A DNA stretch of 23,103 nucleotides. It comes from Phoronis ovalis (Eukaryota; Phoronida; Phoronidae). Numbering within the stretch: position 1 is the first letter of the stretch; the number at the start of each line of letters is the position of its first letter. Below are positions 10,166-20,699 of this stretch, one piece after another. Under the pieces are notes generated by a model, which worked only from the letters and a program-made list of their open reading frames with translations, was not told where the DNA came from and did no database searches. The stretch covers positions 1 to 23,103 of the forward strand of contig JAOXYB010080832.1 in NCBI GenBank assembly GCA_028565635.1. Reading direction: 5' to 3'. A program made the translations under genes and the position numbers.

Positions 10166-13100
10166 ATGAAGTTAGTGTGCGTCCTCCTTTTGCTGACAGT
10201 GGTCATGCTCCTGGTAAACGAAGGAGATACTTGGGGCAGACGAAGATGGTTTCGTACCCCACGCTTTCGTTTCCGACGCTTTCGTTTCCCACGTATTCGT
10301 TTTCGACGCTTTCGTTTCCCACGTATTCGTTTTCGACGCTTTCGCATCCCTAGAATTCGTCTTCCTCGTATTCGCCTGGGGTAAGTTTAAACTGTCCTGT
10401 ATAATTTAGCCTACACACGCTCACACTGTCAGCTTGTACGACTGCAAATGTAATAATACTTACACCCAGATTTGTGCTAATGGATGAAAATTTTAAAAAT
10501 GTAACTATAACTGATAATTCAAACAAAAAAGGTGAGATAGACTTAACTACTTGTGTATGTTCAGTACTGTTGCCGTTCTGAAAAAAACTTGAACATGGGC
10601 AATAGAGGTATGTAGTAATTGTACTGAGTTGATTCAAAATTTCAGAGGTTTGTGTAAAGGCGTGGGATGCGGATTACTTTGCAAAAGAGTACCACATTGG
10701 GTCAAGAATTGCTGCAGGACTGCCTGCCCTTACATCTGTTCTAAAATACCTGTAATTGGAAAGCGAGGATTTAGCGAACAGGTATGATACTTATTCGAAG
10801 GGTTAGATTAATCTAGATTTTCTGTAAGAAATAATTCAACAATATTCACGGAATTTCAATTTAAAAATGACACACGTTATTTGTAATTTTTTGTACTTTA
10901 AATATGAAGGTATAAATATTAGCAAAAAAATAAAACGTTGTTTTAATTAAAAAAATGGCATCTAAATTACTACATTTACACAACTACGGAACATAAAATG
11001 TGCACTTAACGGCAAAGAATTCGACGTCATCTCTCAAGAAAGTGCAAAATAGAATGTTTTGAATGTCAGCTTAGCTATCTGTCTCGTAGTTGCCCAAGTC
11101 TTAATTAAAATTAATTATTGACACAAAAATATGACTTGTGTGTAGACTCCAAAAATTGTTTGCATACATTTCAGATCGAGAACATGAGAAATCTACAAGC
11201 AATGCCTTCTGACTTCAGTGTTTACGATAATAACAATGATCAGAAGATATCCAGGGAAGAGTTTGCTAACGCGTTACGGTCTTCTATTCTGCATTCCAGA
11301 GAAGCCTTTGATCACGGCGATGGAAATAGTAAGGCTCAAGTTCAGGCTTACAATTTTTTTAGTTGAATCATTTTTGATCAAACTTACACATTCAATTCGT
11401 AAAAGCTGACGTACACAGTGGATGTATATGTTTTACCATGTGTATTTGCTTGCAATGTGCTTCCTATCTGAATAACATGACATAACTCTACATGTTGCAA
11501 TTACTGTACAGTAGATAGGTATCTATCGCACTAACGTATACATGAAACAAATCCGCGATTACTGATTATATTGGTATTACTGTTAAAGGAAAGGGATGAC
11601 TTGTTTTATTAAAAAATAACAAATTGAAATAACGAATGGGGTTAAATTACAGCTGAGTTAGTTTTTCAATATGAAATGATTTTCTTTATTTGTGAAACGG
11701 GGTTAGGAGTACTCCAAAGCTTTTTCAGGATGTGGATAACTTTGCACGCAATTAATTGATTTCACGGGTCTTTCTTAAAGTTTGCTTATTAGATAGTCAA
11801 TTCATTTATCAAAATAAAGAATTTTGCAAGAAGAGATAGAGCAGAAATCTTTAGCACTGAAGTTTATGGTCTAATGCCAAATTATTACAGAGGATGACTT
11901 TATGGACATGGACGAATTTGATCACGCCCCTTTCTACCGCGATGAGAACGATCTAGAAGATATGCGGGCTAGAATTCTTTCAGATGATGAATTCGATGGT
12001 ACGTAATTTTTCCATAAAAGTGGCTCAAATATATAGTTGTAATACAACTATAGCAGCGATTTATTATATTTAAAAATTTAATATAATTCATTAGTATTTC
12101 TACGTAACATATTGTATATATTAATCGAATGATAACTTTCCGCAATTACAACGTGGACCTCGCTATTTTGATGATGATGTGCAACAATTACAGATCTAGG
12201 CTCTAAAAAAAAGTGATAAACCTATACATCATTCTGCAAAAAAATGTGCAAAAAATGTAAGGTGAGACATACCAAATACATAAAATCTAAAAATCGGTCA
12301 ATTGTGACCACAACCGCAATTGCATTCCATGTTGTGAGAGTCAGTGAAGCATGGAAGCTTTTGTATTTATTAATCAATGTCTTCTGATCTACTGTGATTA
12401 CTGTGTACAGACATTTTCCGGGTACTGTTTTTCTCCTTCAATTATCTGAATTTCTACTATATATATATATATATCCTTCCCTATTACTTAAAGGAGACTT
12501 GCTGTTCTTTTTTCTAGATGACGACCTTGATGATGACGATGGTGAGGAAGAACTACAACGAATGCTTGAAGGTAACAATCTGTCTATGTATCAAATCACT
12601 GGAAACAATTAATGTTGTACCCTCGGGGAGAGCACTAATATATATTAAGAATTATAATAATTAAGAATATGAAGAATACGACCATGTTCCTCCAAAGCGG
12701 TCATTTTTTATGCAGAAATCTTTAGAAATGGGTCCACTTTAGAAAATTACCTACGAGTTTACTTTTCATAGGAAAATCCCGATTTGGAGTGACTTTCGAA
12801 AATCAGTCTCTCTTTTTGAGCAAAAAACCTACCACTAGTCAGAACCTTTTTTCGAGTGATATACCTAAAAATAGGCTTATTTCTGAATCAAAATCCCCGG
12901 CAAAAATCTCTAGAAATATGTGGATATTTTGAGGCACATCTCCGTCTAAATGATATACCAGTGCACATCGAGATTATGCTTAAATCATGTTGAAATTACA
13001 AAAATGCTCTGTAGCATTCTTTTAAATGTTACAGAATATGCACTCTACAGTATATACCAGTTTGTGTCATTGTGTCTTGTCTCGGACATTTGTACCCTTA

Positions 13101-15568
13101 TTTTAAGAATACATTTACTAATGTTAAAATAGCAATTGTTAGTGCAAAGCGTAAAATTAGTTTTAAAATAGGTTGATCTTGGCCAAGCAGCTACAAAGTA
13201 TTTTACGTCTAATGCTGCCGTAATACTGGGCTTACCCAATTGTATTTCAATCTACCTGTAATATGTAAACCGGTATGATAAGCCTGGAATATATATATTT
13301 GTTTCTGAGGTTCTAACTAACTTTGCTATATGATTTTAATTTTCTTAGTTGCTCATTGGGTGGCACTTTGTTACGATATTTTGATTTTATACTTAGAATC
13401 CTGTATGAGAAGAGTGTGTACATAGATGCATATTTCTAAAACTGTAGTAGGGAAACTAGACGGTAAAATGCAAAAATGTGATTTATAAGTGAAATAAAAT
13501 AAAACATAAAAGGTCCAAAGATTTCAGTATAATGTAGCAATGTGTAAATGTAGGATTTGTTCATTGGCTCATTAACCTTGTCAAAACAAAATGATAAAAA
13601 AGATCGATCGTAGTTTTACTTTTCTAACGAAAACAGAGGATTTTGAGGATAGGTCGAGAAGAAATACGAAAGACTGGAAAACAACCGTGGGTGGTCATGA
13701 CATACTTTTGATTTATCCAGTGTAGTTTATTTTTTTGAACATGCATGCAATTAAAAGTCCATCCAACTCTACTACAACAGTAGAAAACAATGTCTATTTG
13801 TTTGAAGAATTTAACTTATTTCATGAGGACCAGCCACAACTTTCACTTGCATAATTTTTTTTTCAAATATAATATACGACTTCTTTACCCATTACAGCTG
13901 TAATTAATAACAATTATCATTTTATCGCTAGGTACCGCTACCATGGCATAAGCCATTCACTTACATGCATCTTAAAAATATTTTCCAGAAAGAATTATCG
14001 AAATTGTTCAATCCATTTTGAAGTTATAGACATTTGTGTTGGTGTCTCTGGAGGTTATACTATTATAACCTTTATTACCCATAATGCAAAGTGATGATGA
14101 CATAAGAGGTGAACAAGGTTTTCATGTAACCCGGCATATAGGAAAAATATATTTTTTAATTGATATTCACCCATAACAGCACCAAAATGCAGTTTTTTTT
14201 AAAATATACCTTATACTATACATCGTACTTTTATAAAAGTTATATTTCAATAGTAAATCACCACCTAATAAATGAAATATAAATGATTTTACAGCACGTT
14301 ACTATACAAATGCTATACCGAAGTCAGAGTACTTTGCATTATGGGCAATACAAGTTTATAAAGGCAGCTTCCATAGCCACCAACATAGAGCCTGTTATTT
14401 CAAAATGAATTTAATAATTTAGATAATTCTTGTGGGAAATTATTCTTTGAAAATGTACCTCAAGGGATGGCTTATGTTATGTTAGTGACATTTTATTAAT
14501 CTTGAAAAGATATATCAATACCCTCATATTGTGACATTATTGGTGCATAGCTCTGTCGTACAAGTATCATTTCTTTGTGCGTTGTGCAAGACAATGACAT
14601 TTTTATCCACTAATTTTTACTTATATATGCATATGGATCGTAACAGAATTAGAGCCGTGTATCCGATTTCTAATAGAAATATTTTGCCATTATTGCATAC
14701 ATCTTGTGTTTTTAGAATGCTCATATACAAATAGTTGTACTACGTAGAAGCTTACTAGATAGCATAGTCGTTAATGGTAACGCTGCATTTGTTCCGTCGA
14801 GAATTTGTGATTTTATATGCGAAATCATAAATTCTGAACAAACAAATTCATGCAATTCAATTATCATTATTGTCAAGTGAATATCTTTTTGACGAAACTT
14901 TCATTTGGCAAAAATTATCCATTCAATACGACACTGCTAGTTTAGTTTTCTTGTATGTGTAATGTCTGTATATCTGCTTCACTGCAGATGATGATGATAT
15001 GGACACAGATGATGACGATGATGCTGATGATGATAAGTCTGATGACAATGAACTTGTCAGAGCATTGGAGGAAGAAGGTACGTGTGACTTGTGACCAATA
15101 AATGCCATTATTAATAATTAAATTATGAGTTTTTTTCTCTATAGGTAAGTGACGTTATTACTAAAAATTAATGTGATTCCATTCCAACTGTTAGATCTAC
15201 ATATTTCATGAAGGTTACGGTTATTACCGCGCGCGTTACATAGCTGTTTCGCTTGTGTGAATAATACCACCACGTTTTGTTCTATATCTCTAAAGCAAAT
15301 CATCTAATTAACACCAAAATTTACAGTCGGGTATATATTTTAAATGTTGTCAACAAATTCGCCTTATAGTGAAATGGTAACAGTATCGTGACCGGCATAT
15401 CCCCATGATAATTGTTATTAAAGCCTTATGGCATAATACAGCAGAGAACATATGTCTATAGCTATTCCGTGATTTTTTTTGACAATGCATGTATTAAATG
15501 AAGTTTTGTTTATACTTATAGTCGATAGACTTCAAAACGACGATGAAAAAGACGAGGATAAAAAGTAA
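10166..15568 (+). CDS. Copy B: paralogous Arg-rich/Cys-rich amidated peptide precursor with EF-hand and poly-Asp propeptide
   Basis: Coding exons are 10161-10380 (ATG at 10166), 10646-10781, 11175-11328, 11891-11998, 12518-12571, 14988-15077 and 15522-15568 (TAA). They give 267 aa, with every intron phase the same as in copy A. Residues 1-22 are the signal peptide (MKLVCV...GDT). Residues 23-27 are WGRRR, and 28-72 are nine pentads that alternate RFRFR/RFRFP/RIRFR and finish RIRLP, RIRLG. Cysteines are at 75, 80, 84, 94, 95, 99 and 103. Gly-Lys-Arg at 110-112 predicts an amidated peptide of residues 23-109. EF-hand loops are at 135-146 and 166-177. The tail keeps the E-L-x-R-x-L-E motifs and ends DEDKK. 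Compared with copy A, the EF-hand exon is protein-identical, the cysteine exon has seven replacements, exon 6 is shorter and exon 7 longer. Intron 6 is about 2.4 kb and holds an inserted element. Function is inferred as for copy A. Confidence 0.88.
10247..10380 (+). repeat. Coding 15-bp minisatellite encoding nine Arg-rich pentads (copy B)
   Basis: The units encode WFRTP, RFRFR, RFRFP, RIRFR, RFRFP, RIRFR, RFRIP, RIRLP and RIRLG. A 30-bp higher-order unit (RFRFP-RIRFR) is repeated, seen in DNA as alternating CGCTTTCGT and CGTATTCGT. Phe replaces much of the Ile/Leu of copy A, and Arg often replaces the fifth-position Pro. The arrays have therefore been rearranged separately since the gene duplication. 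The last pentads resemble copy A most. Confidence 0.9.
12458..12474. repeat. (TA)n microsatellite in intron 5 of copy B
   Basis: A pure alternating TA run of 17 bp lies about 43 bp before the acceptor of the short acidic exon at 12518. It is simple-sequence DNA with no other visible role. Confidence 0.85.
14037..14385. mobile_element. MITE-like element of about 350 bp in intron 6 of copy B
   Basis: Terminal inverted repeats of roughly 60-65 bp begin TGTTGGTG at 14037 and end CACCAACA at 14385. The best-matched inner part is CCCATAATGCAAAGT (about 14078-14092) against ACTTTGCATTATGGG (about 14331-14345). The interior is AT-rich and has no transposase frame. Edges are estimated from arm matching; I could not identify a target-site duplication with confidence. 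It helps to explain why this intron is much longer than its counterpart in copy A. Confidence 0.72.
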
Positions 15569-15734
15569 AATGGGAAAGGAGGACAAGAAGTAAAATGCGA
15601 AATGATCAAAAGGAATTCGACAAACGCTATCAAATTGGCACAGAGACGGTTATCAAACTGCATAGTTTATAACGCAACAACAATTATTCTTTTTATACGA
15701 AATATATTCATTTTATATACTTCCCAATTAGGAA

Positions 15735-15740
15735 AATAAA
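15735..15740 (+). terminator. Poly(A) signal of copy B
   Basis: AATAAA occurs 167 bp after the TAA stop, a spacing close to that in copy A (187 bp). It is the likely end of the copy B transcript. Confidence 0.6.
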
Positions 15741-16522
15741 CCAAAAGCTTTTCTTGCATGCAAAATAGCATAATGTCTTTGTTATTCTTCCGCTGTATTT
15801 CGGCTTGGAATCATAATGCCTCTGATCTGGCTAACGACGCGTAAATGTTACCACGAACCAAAATACTAGTAGGAGTTTAGGATCGTTTACCTACCAGTAG
15901 TATATATTCAAATTGCATGCCTGTTTATGACGGTCTTGCAAATCACCGTTACTATTAGGAAGCGTTCACTTGCGTTCTTGGAGAGTGGATTTCTCAAAAT
16001 ACCTATGGTACACACTAAATCTCGTAAGGATGTAACCTCTAAGTTAGTTTATAATGTAAAGTGTTTCTTACCTTTAAATCATTATGAAAGCGAAAGTGAA
16101 ATCGGGAATGTATTGTAATGTGTGACAGTAGCAATACATCAGACACAATGTTCTTTTGCATTAACGTTGCGATTATACTAGAGAACGCGCGATGATTTGT
16201 AAAATACTAATTGCTGAAGGCATCTTAATTATTACCTAAAGATCTATTCATCGTCCTCAACGTTTCCGTAAATGTTATGGTGGAATGCAACTGGACTAGT
16301 ATAAAATATGAAACACGTACGTTGCTAATTATATATATTTCAAGAACTTGTGCACTACATGACAACGAATGTGTGTAACACTGACAACACCTGTTAATTC
16401 TGCTGCAGGTCATTTGCCCTGAATCCAAAAGATAACATTATACATTTGTACATAAATTCGCGCTACTATAGAGTATGCGCTTTAAAAAAAAATTGACAAA
16501 CAGTTTATCACTACATATTTTT
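15741..16522. other. Spacer between copy B and the convergent GPCR gene
   Basis: No gene is supported. Open frames near 15927-16118 (+) and 16225-16428 (-) have no recognisable content or splice context. The region should contain the 3' UTR of the minus-strand receptor. On the minus strand the receptor stop codon itself sits inside an AATAAA, so a more distal poly(A) signal is probably used. Confidence 0.5.
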
Positions 16523-17698
16523 TTATTCTTTTTTCGGTGTTCGGAATTCTGAGGCACGAATTTGAGTGTCTGTACTTATGTTAACAGACGTAGTTTTAAA
16601 ACCGTCATGTACTCTACTCTCGCTCTGTGTGTGGGAATCCAATGAACCAGTTTTGCACTTGCACAACATGTGCTTTAATTCAGCTCGAAAACGCGAACCA
16701 CTAATAACATACAAATAGAAGCTAGCGCTGTGATTCAGTATCGGCAACAGAGGTATCAATGCTTTTAATATAGCCTTTAGTGTCGGATTGTTGTCATAGG
16801 TACCAATTACATAGAAAATGGAAATGCTGGAGTAGGTGGAAGTCATCAACAAAAAGAATAATGACACTGCTATCAGTAGCTGCGTGATCTGTGAACCAGC
16901 ACCTGTAGACATTTTTCGTGATGTCTTTCTGAAATTAACTGCGAACGCTTGGCCGCTTTTTCTCAAAGATATGATAATTCCAAAATTACAAGCGAAAATG
17001 ACGATTGCGGGTACGATGGAATAAACTGTTAGACGTAACCATACTTCTACATATCTGAGTACGAGTAATGTTGAATCTGGTTTGGCTAGGCCACATTTAC
17101 CATCCCCTGTTATAGACGGGTAACTCACGGTCCAAAATGTCTGTATGTTGTAACTAAATATTAAAAGTGAAGGAATCATAACGACAGCACACGCGTTTCT
17201 CTTAGAAATCCTTTTTCTCAAAGGAAATCTTATTGCAAGAAAACGATCGATAGACAACACCATTAAAATATAAGCTGATGCTAAAGTTGCGCTGCGGTAG
17301 ATGAAGTACAAACTCTTGCATAGAACATTGGCAATTTGTGTGTTTTCAATGTATTCTAAAAAGTAGACTGGAGCTGAAAATACCACAAGTAGATCCATAA
17401 TAGACATGGATGAAAAGTATATCATACTTGAACCGTTGCTGTTTTTACAGTTTCGTAAGAATAGACTGGCTGATATAAAGTTACCCAATAACCCGATTGC
17501 ACCTATAATTATTCTGAGATATTTTCCAATTTCTGTCCATAGGGTGACATCATAAGATGATTGATCGACAGTGGTAGTGTTAAAATTATCTTTTAACGTT
17601 GAAATATTCAGAACATCTAGCGACAATGTAGATTCGTTAAAAGGGTCGGCACCGCTGTGGTTGAAACTGTTTATAATCACCATCGTAGAAACACCCAT
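16523..17698 (-). CDS. Orphan rhodopsin-class (class A) peptide-type GPCR, single exon
   Basis: The 391-aa protein is intronless. It is probably a plasma-membrane receptor coupling an extracellular peptide ligand to G proteins. The N-terminus (1-58) has no clear signal peptide and four N-glycosylation sequons (Asn13, 21, 31 and 40). TM1 (about 60-81) contains LLGN with Asn73. TM2 contains Asp102. Cys127 before TM3 and Cys202 in the second extracellular loop form the expected disulfide pair. TM3 ends in Asp-Arg-Phe (151-153) instead of the usual DRY. TM5 has Pro230. In TM7 the NPxxY motif is replaced by an NHSASFY-type sequence, as in many lophotrochozoan FMRFamide-like receptors. The C-tail has CKC, possible palmitoylation. 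The start was chosen as the first Met of the frame, which leaves a normal-length N-terminus. The ligand is unknown; subfamily assignment needs a phylogeny. Confidence 0.92.
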   Translation of the reverse strand: MGVSTMVIINSFNHSGADPFNESTLSLDVLNISTLKDNFNTTTVDQSSYDVTLWTEIGKYLRIIIGAIGLLGNFISASLFLRNCKNSNGSSMIYFSSMSIMDLLVVFSAPVYFLEYIENTQIANVLCKSLYFIYRSATLASAYILMVLSIDRFLAIRFPLRKRISKRNACAVVMIPSLLIFSYNIQTFWTVSYPSITGDGKCGLAKPDSTLLVLRYVEVWLRLTVYSIVPAIVIFACNFGIIISLRKSGQAFAVNFRKTSRKMSTGAGSQITQLLIAVSLFFLLMTSTYSSISIFYVIGTYDNNPTLKAILKALIPLLPILNHSASFYLYVISGSRFRAELKHMLCKCKTGSLDSHTQSESRVHDGFKTTSVNISTDTQIRASEFRTPKKE

Positions 17699-20600
17699 TG
17701 AAGAAGATCTGTTGTAATAACAGACTGTCTATGGTTCAATTATGGGTTAAATATATTTAATTTTATTTCAAAGTTAAGAACGCTTATTCTTTATTGTGAT
17801 GCACCTCACAACTAGTCTGCTGTCCATTACTGTTCACGTTAACACAGTGTTAGATACTTTTTATTTGCTTTAGATAGTCAAATGTGCAGTTTAGTGTGCA
17901 AAAACACAGCTCGATTCAAGTATTTATTCAAAAAAAAATATAACATAATGGTCCCACTTTTATATTATATGTACATACAAGCTTCCTTATATACAGTTCT
18001 TCTAAATCTGTAAAGTCTCAATATATTTCCAGGGATAGCGTTGTATGTATCTGTGATGTTATTTTTAAATCCTCACACTTTATATGCGTCCAAGTGAATA
18101 TATAATAACAAGATGTTGGTCATTTTGTTATAAGCTTTCATTACCATTAAGAATATCATTAGCCATTAGAAATATCAATCTCTTAAAATCATGGCTATTA
18201 GGATTATTACATATACGCTATATTACGTTACTTTACCAAATAGCGATGGTGGCTGTAGACTACGTAATAATAATACTTATGCTAAATAATCTTACCTAAG
18301 CCCTACTCGTTATTAGGGTAATCAGACATTGTATATCAGATTCAAGTGCTAATTACAAACTTAAAGTTCGGAGGTACGATAGCATTATGTTCTATCAGAA
18401 TTAATACACCAATCAGAAAACATGTTACGATGATTATTATCATGTCTTTACTTCTTAGTTTTAATAATTGCTGTAAACCCGGAAATTGTTCATTTGTTTT
18501 CGCTTGTTTTTTTAAAATTTTCTTAGAAAACAAGCAGGTGCGGGAGAGCACTTAAAAGTATGCATTTTTACACTACCTCAGATCAGTACAGGTGTTTTCA
18601 CAAAAAAATTAAATGGCATTGACTATTCAACAGAAACTGTACATGAAGAAGAGGACAAATTCGCATGTTTGCCCAAAACACTAGCGCAATTTAAAACGAT
18701 TTTAAAAATCAAAACTTGTGTTACATTTTAAACCAAGTGTTTGTTTTTGTTTATGTCACCAAAACACTACAATTTTATCAAGAAAGATTTTGTGTTGTTA
18801 TTGCAAGAGAAAAAACAATATTACAAACAAAAATGACAAGGTTACAAAAAGAAAAAAAAGCACAAGTAGATCTCATAGAACGGTTCTATTTGTTATATTT
18901 TTGACTCGTTGGTATAAGTAGTCTAACTGAAGTACAACCGAGTACATGTGACGATTGTACTTTTGATGCTACCTGTCTATTTTTACATGCCTATTTTTTA
19001 TTATTGTGGTCACTATGAACGGGCATGAACTAGGTTCATCTAAGTCAAAACTATGATATATAACATTCTTTAATTAACTCAGCAAAGTATAGTTTAACCT
19101 AGGATAATAAATATATATCGCAGGTGGAATTGCACAGGTTAGATATCCTGTGCAATATCACTGTAAGAGATGGCTAATATAGTACGTGTTGATTGTTTTG
19201 TGGCACTTTTATTCCTTCAAGTATTACATAATGTACATGTGTATTTTGTTGATCACATTTATTAAGATGACATACTTTTCTGTGTCTTTTTTTTAGTACT
19301 TTGAGTGTAGCTAGATACAGCATTACAAACTTAGTAATTATTCGTCAACGATTAGTTTTCAACACCTATATACCTTTGTGTATGGAGATATCTGTTGTAT
19401 GTATTACTTATGTACGTATTTCCGTATTACGTATTGAATCTATATTTTTTTCATCGATATTCTATGTCATGACCAGTTGTCATGTTATCATGCCTCTAAC
19501 AAGTTAAAGTGCTGTATCGCATTAGTTTGAACTGTATTATTTGATATGTCCTAAAATGCGTTTTTTTCCGATAACCCACTGAAACCAGTAAAACAAATAA
19601 TACTATAATATAATAAAAGAAACATCTGGAAGTTATTCATGGGGGCTTTTACAATTCATGAATAATCTAGAATTAGAAATATGTAGAGATACATAATCGT
19701 CTACAGTCCCAACTGTAATTTAGTGATGAAACAAACGACTAACACCTTGTACAATTAAACCTAAAGTACTAACAATTAAAAAATGAAATAAAAACAGAAT
19801 TATTAGTGTATAAAATAACTACATAATGCAAGCATGTAATGTATAACGGTCTTTGTCAAAATTCACCAACACTGTCACCATGCGGTTACTAGAATATTAA
19901 GCAGAACAGACATATTTTCGTCATTTTCCAGTTTTGTTGTTTTCTTGGTTACAGTAAGTTTTCCGGGATAATAATTTTGTTTTTTACCATTTCGGGATAG
20001 TAATTACTCTTATCCGGTTAACAGAATTTTACGGATTAGTAACTTAACAGATGATTCTTGATACTAATACAAATGCCCAAAATGATGTTCGCGAGGTAAT
20101 CAAGAGAACAGCACCGGAGACGATCCTAGCTTGAAATGAATTGGGAGATGACTGATTCTAATACTACTTTATATCTGCTATTGTGTTAATTACTGTATAA
20201 AACCAATAATCAGAATCTACGTTTTATCTCGTAGATCATCCTTGGGAAAAACACGAAAACTTCAACTGTAACAATGTCCGTCAACTTTGCCTCACGTGCT
20301 TGCATTGTACATCGAGAGGGAACAGTGGAGCTTTTATTAGAGCGATAACTATGGCGAATATTTAAAAATAAAGAAATGAAATATATTAAACGTCGTGTTC
20401 TATACGTGCCTCTAGGTCAGTACAACTATGAAGTTTACCAGTACAAAGTAATTAATTCAAGAACTATTTTTCATTAACAAACATTTTTCATTAACAAATA
20501 TATCTCAAATTTCCGTATGTGTGTGCTATTTGACAAGGGGGTAACACCACAATGTGCATATGTGTATCCTTTGCCAAATTGGAGGATTTTTTAGAGATAT

Positions 20601-20699
20601 CCATATAATGAATACAGTAGGCTTGTCTTCCATATTTCTTAATTTAGGTAAATGTAAATTTGTTGGCAGCTACAGAGATCGTGGGCTTAAAGTACTTAC
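17699..20699. other. AT-rich region with no supported gene
   Basis: This stretch should hold the promoter of the minus-strand receptor at its left edge. If the C18orf63-like gene is intact, its downstream exons should also lie here; I searched by eye and could not identify them. Scattered open frames (for example 18084-18299 +, 18342-18555 on both strands, 18716-18921 +) look random. A short frame starting with ATG at 20275 on the plus strand reads MSVNFASRACIVHREG and soon stops; it is too short to call. Confidence 0.5.

Noticed and set aside
11118-11366. Stand-alone 82-aa EF-hand protein in copy B
   Set aside because: Only 11175-11328 is homologous to copy A and bounded by AG/GT. The ends of the frame are intron read-through.
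16836-17024. Plus-strand frame of 62 aa
   Set aside because: It is antisense to the middle of the GPCR gene; the receptor frame is clearly the coding one.
20210-20345. Minus-strand open frame considered as the next exon of the DUF4708-like gene
   Set aside because: It does not resemble the family segment expected after the 20700-20853 exon, and there are no convincing splice sites at the required phase.
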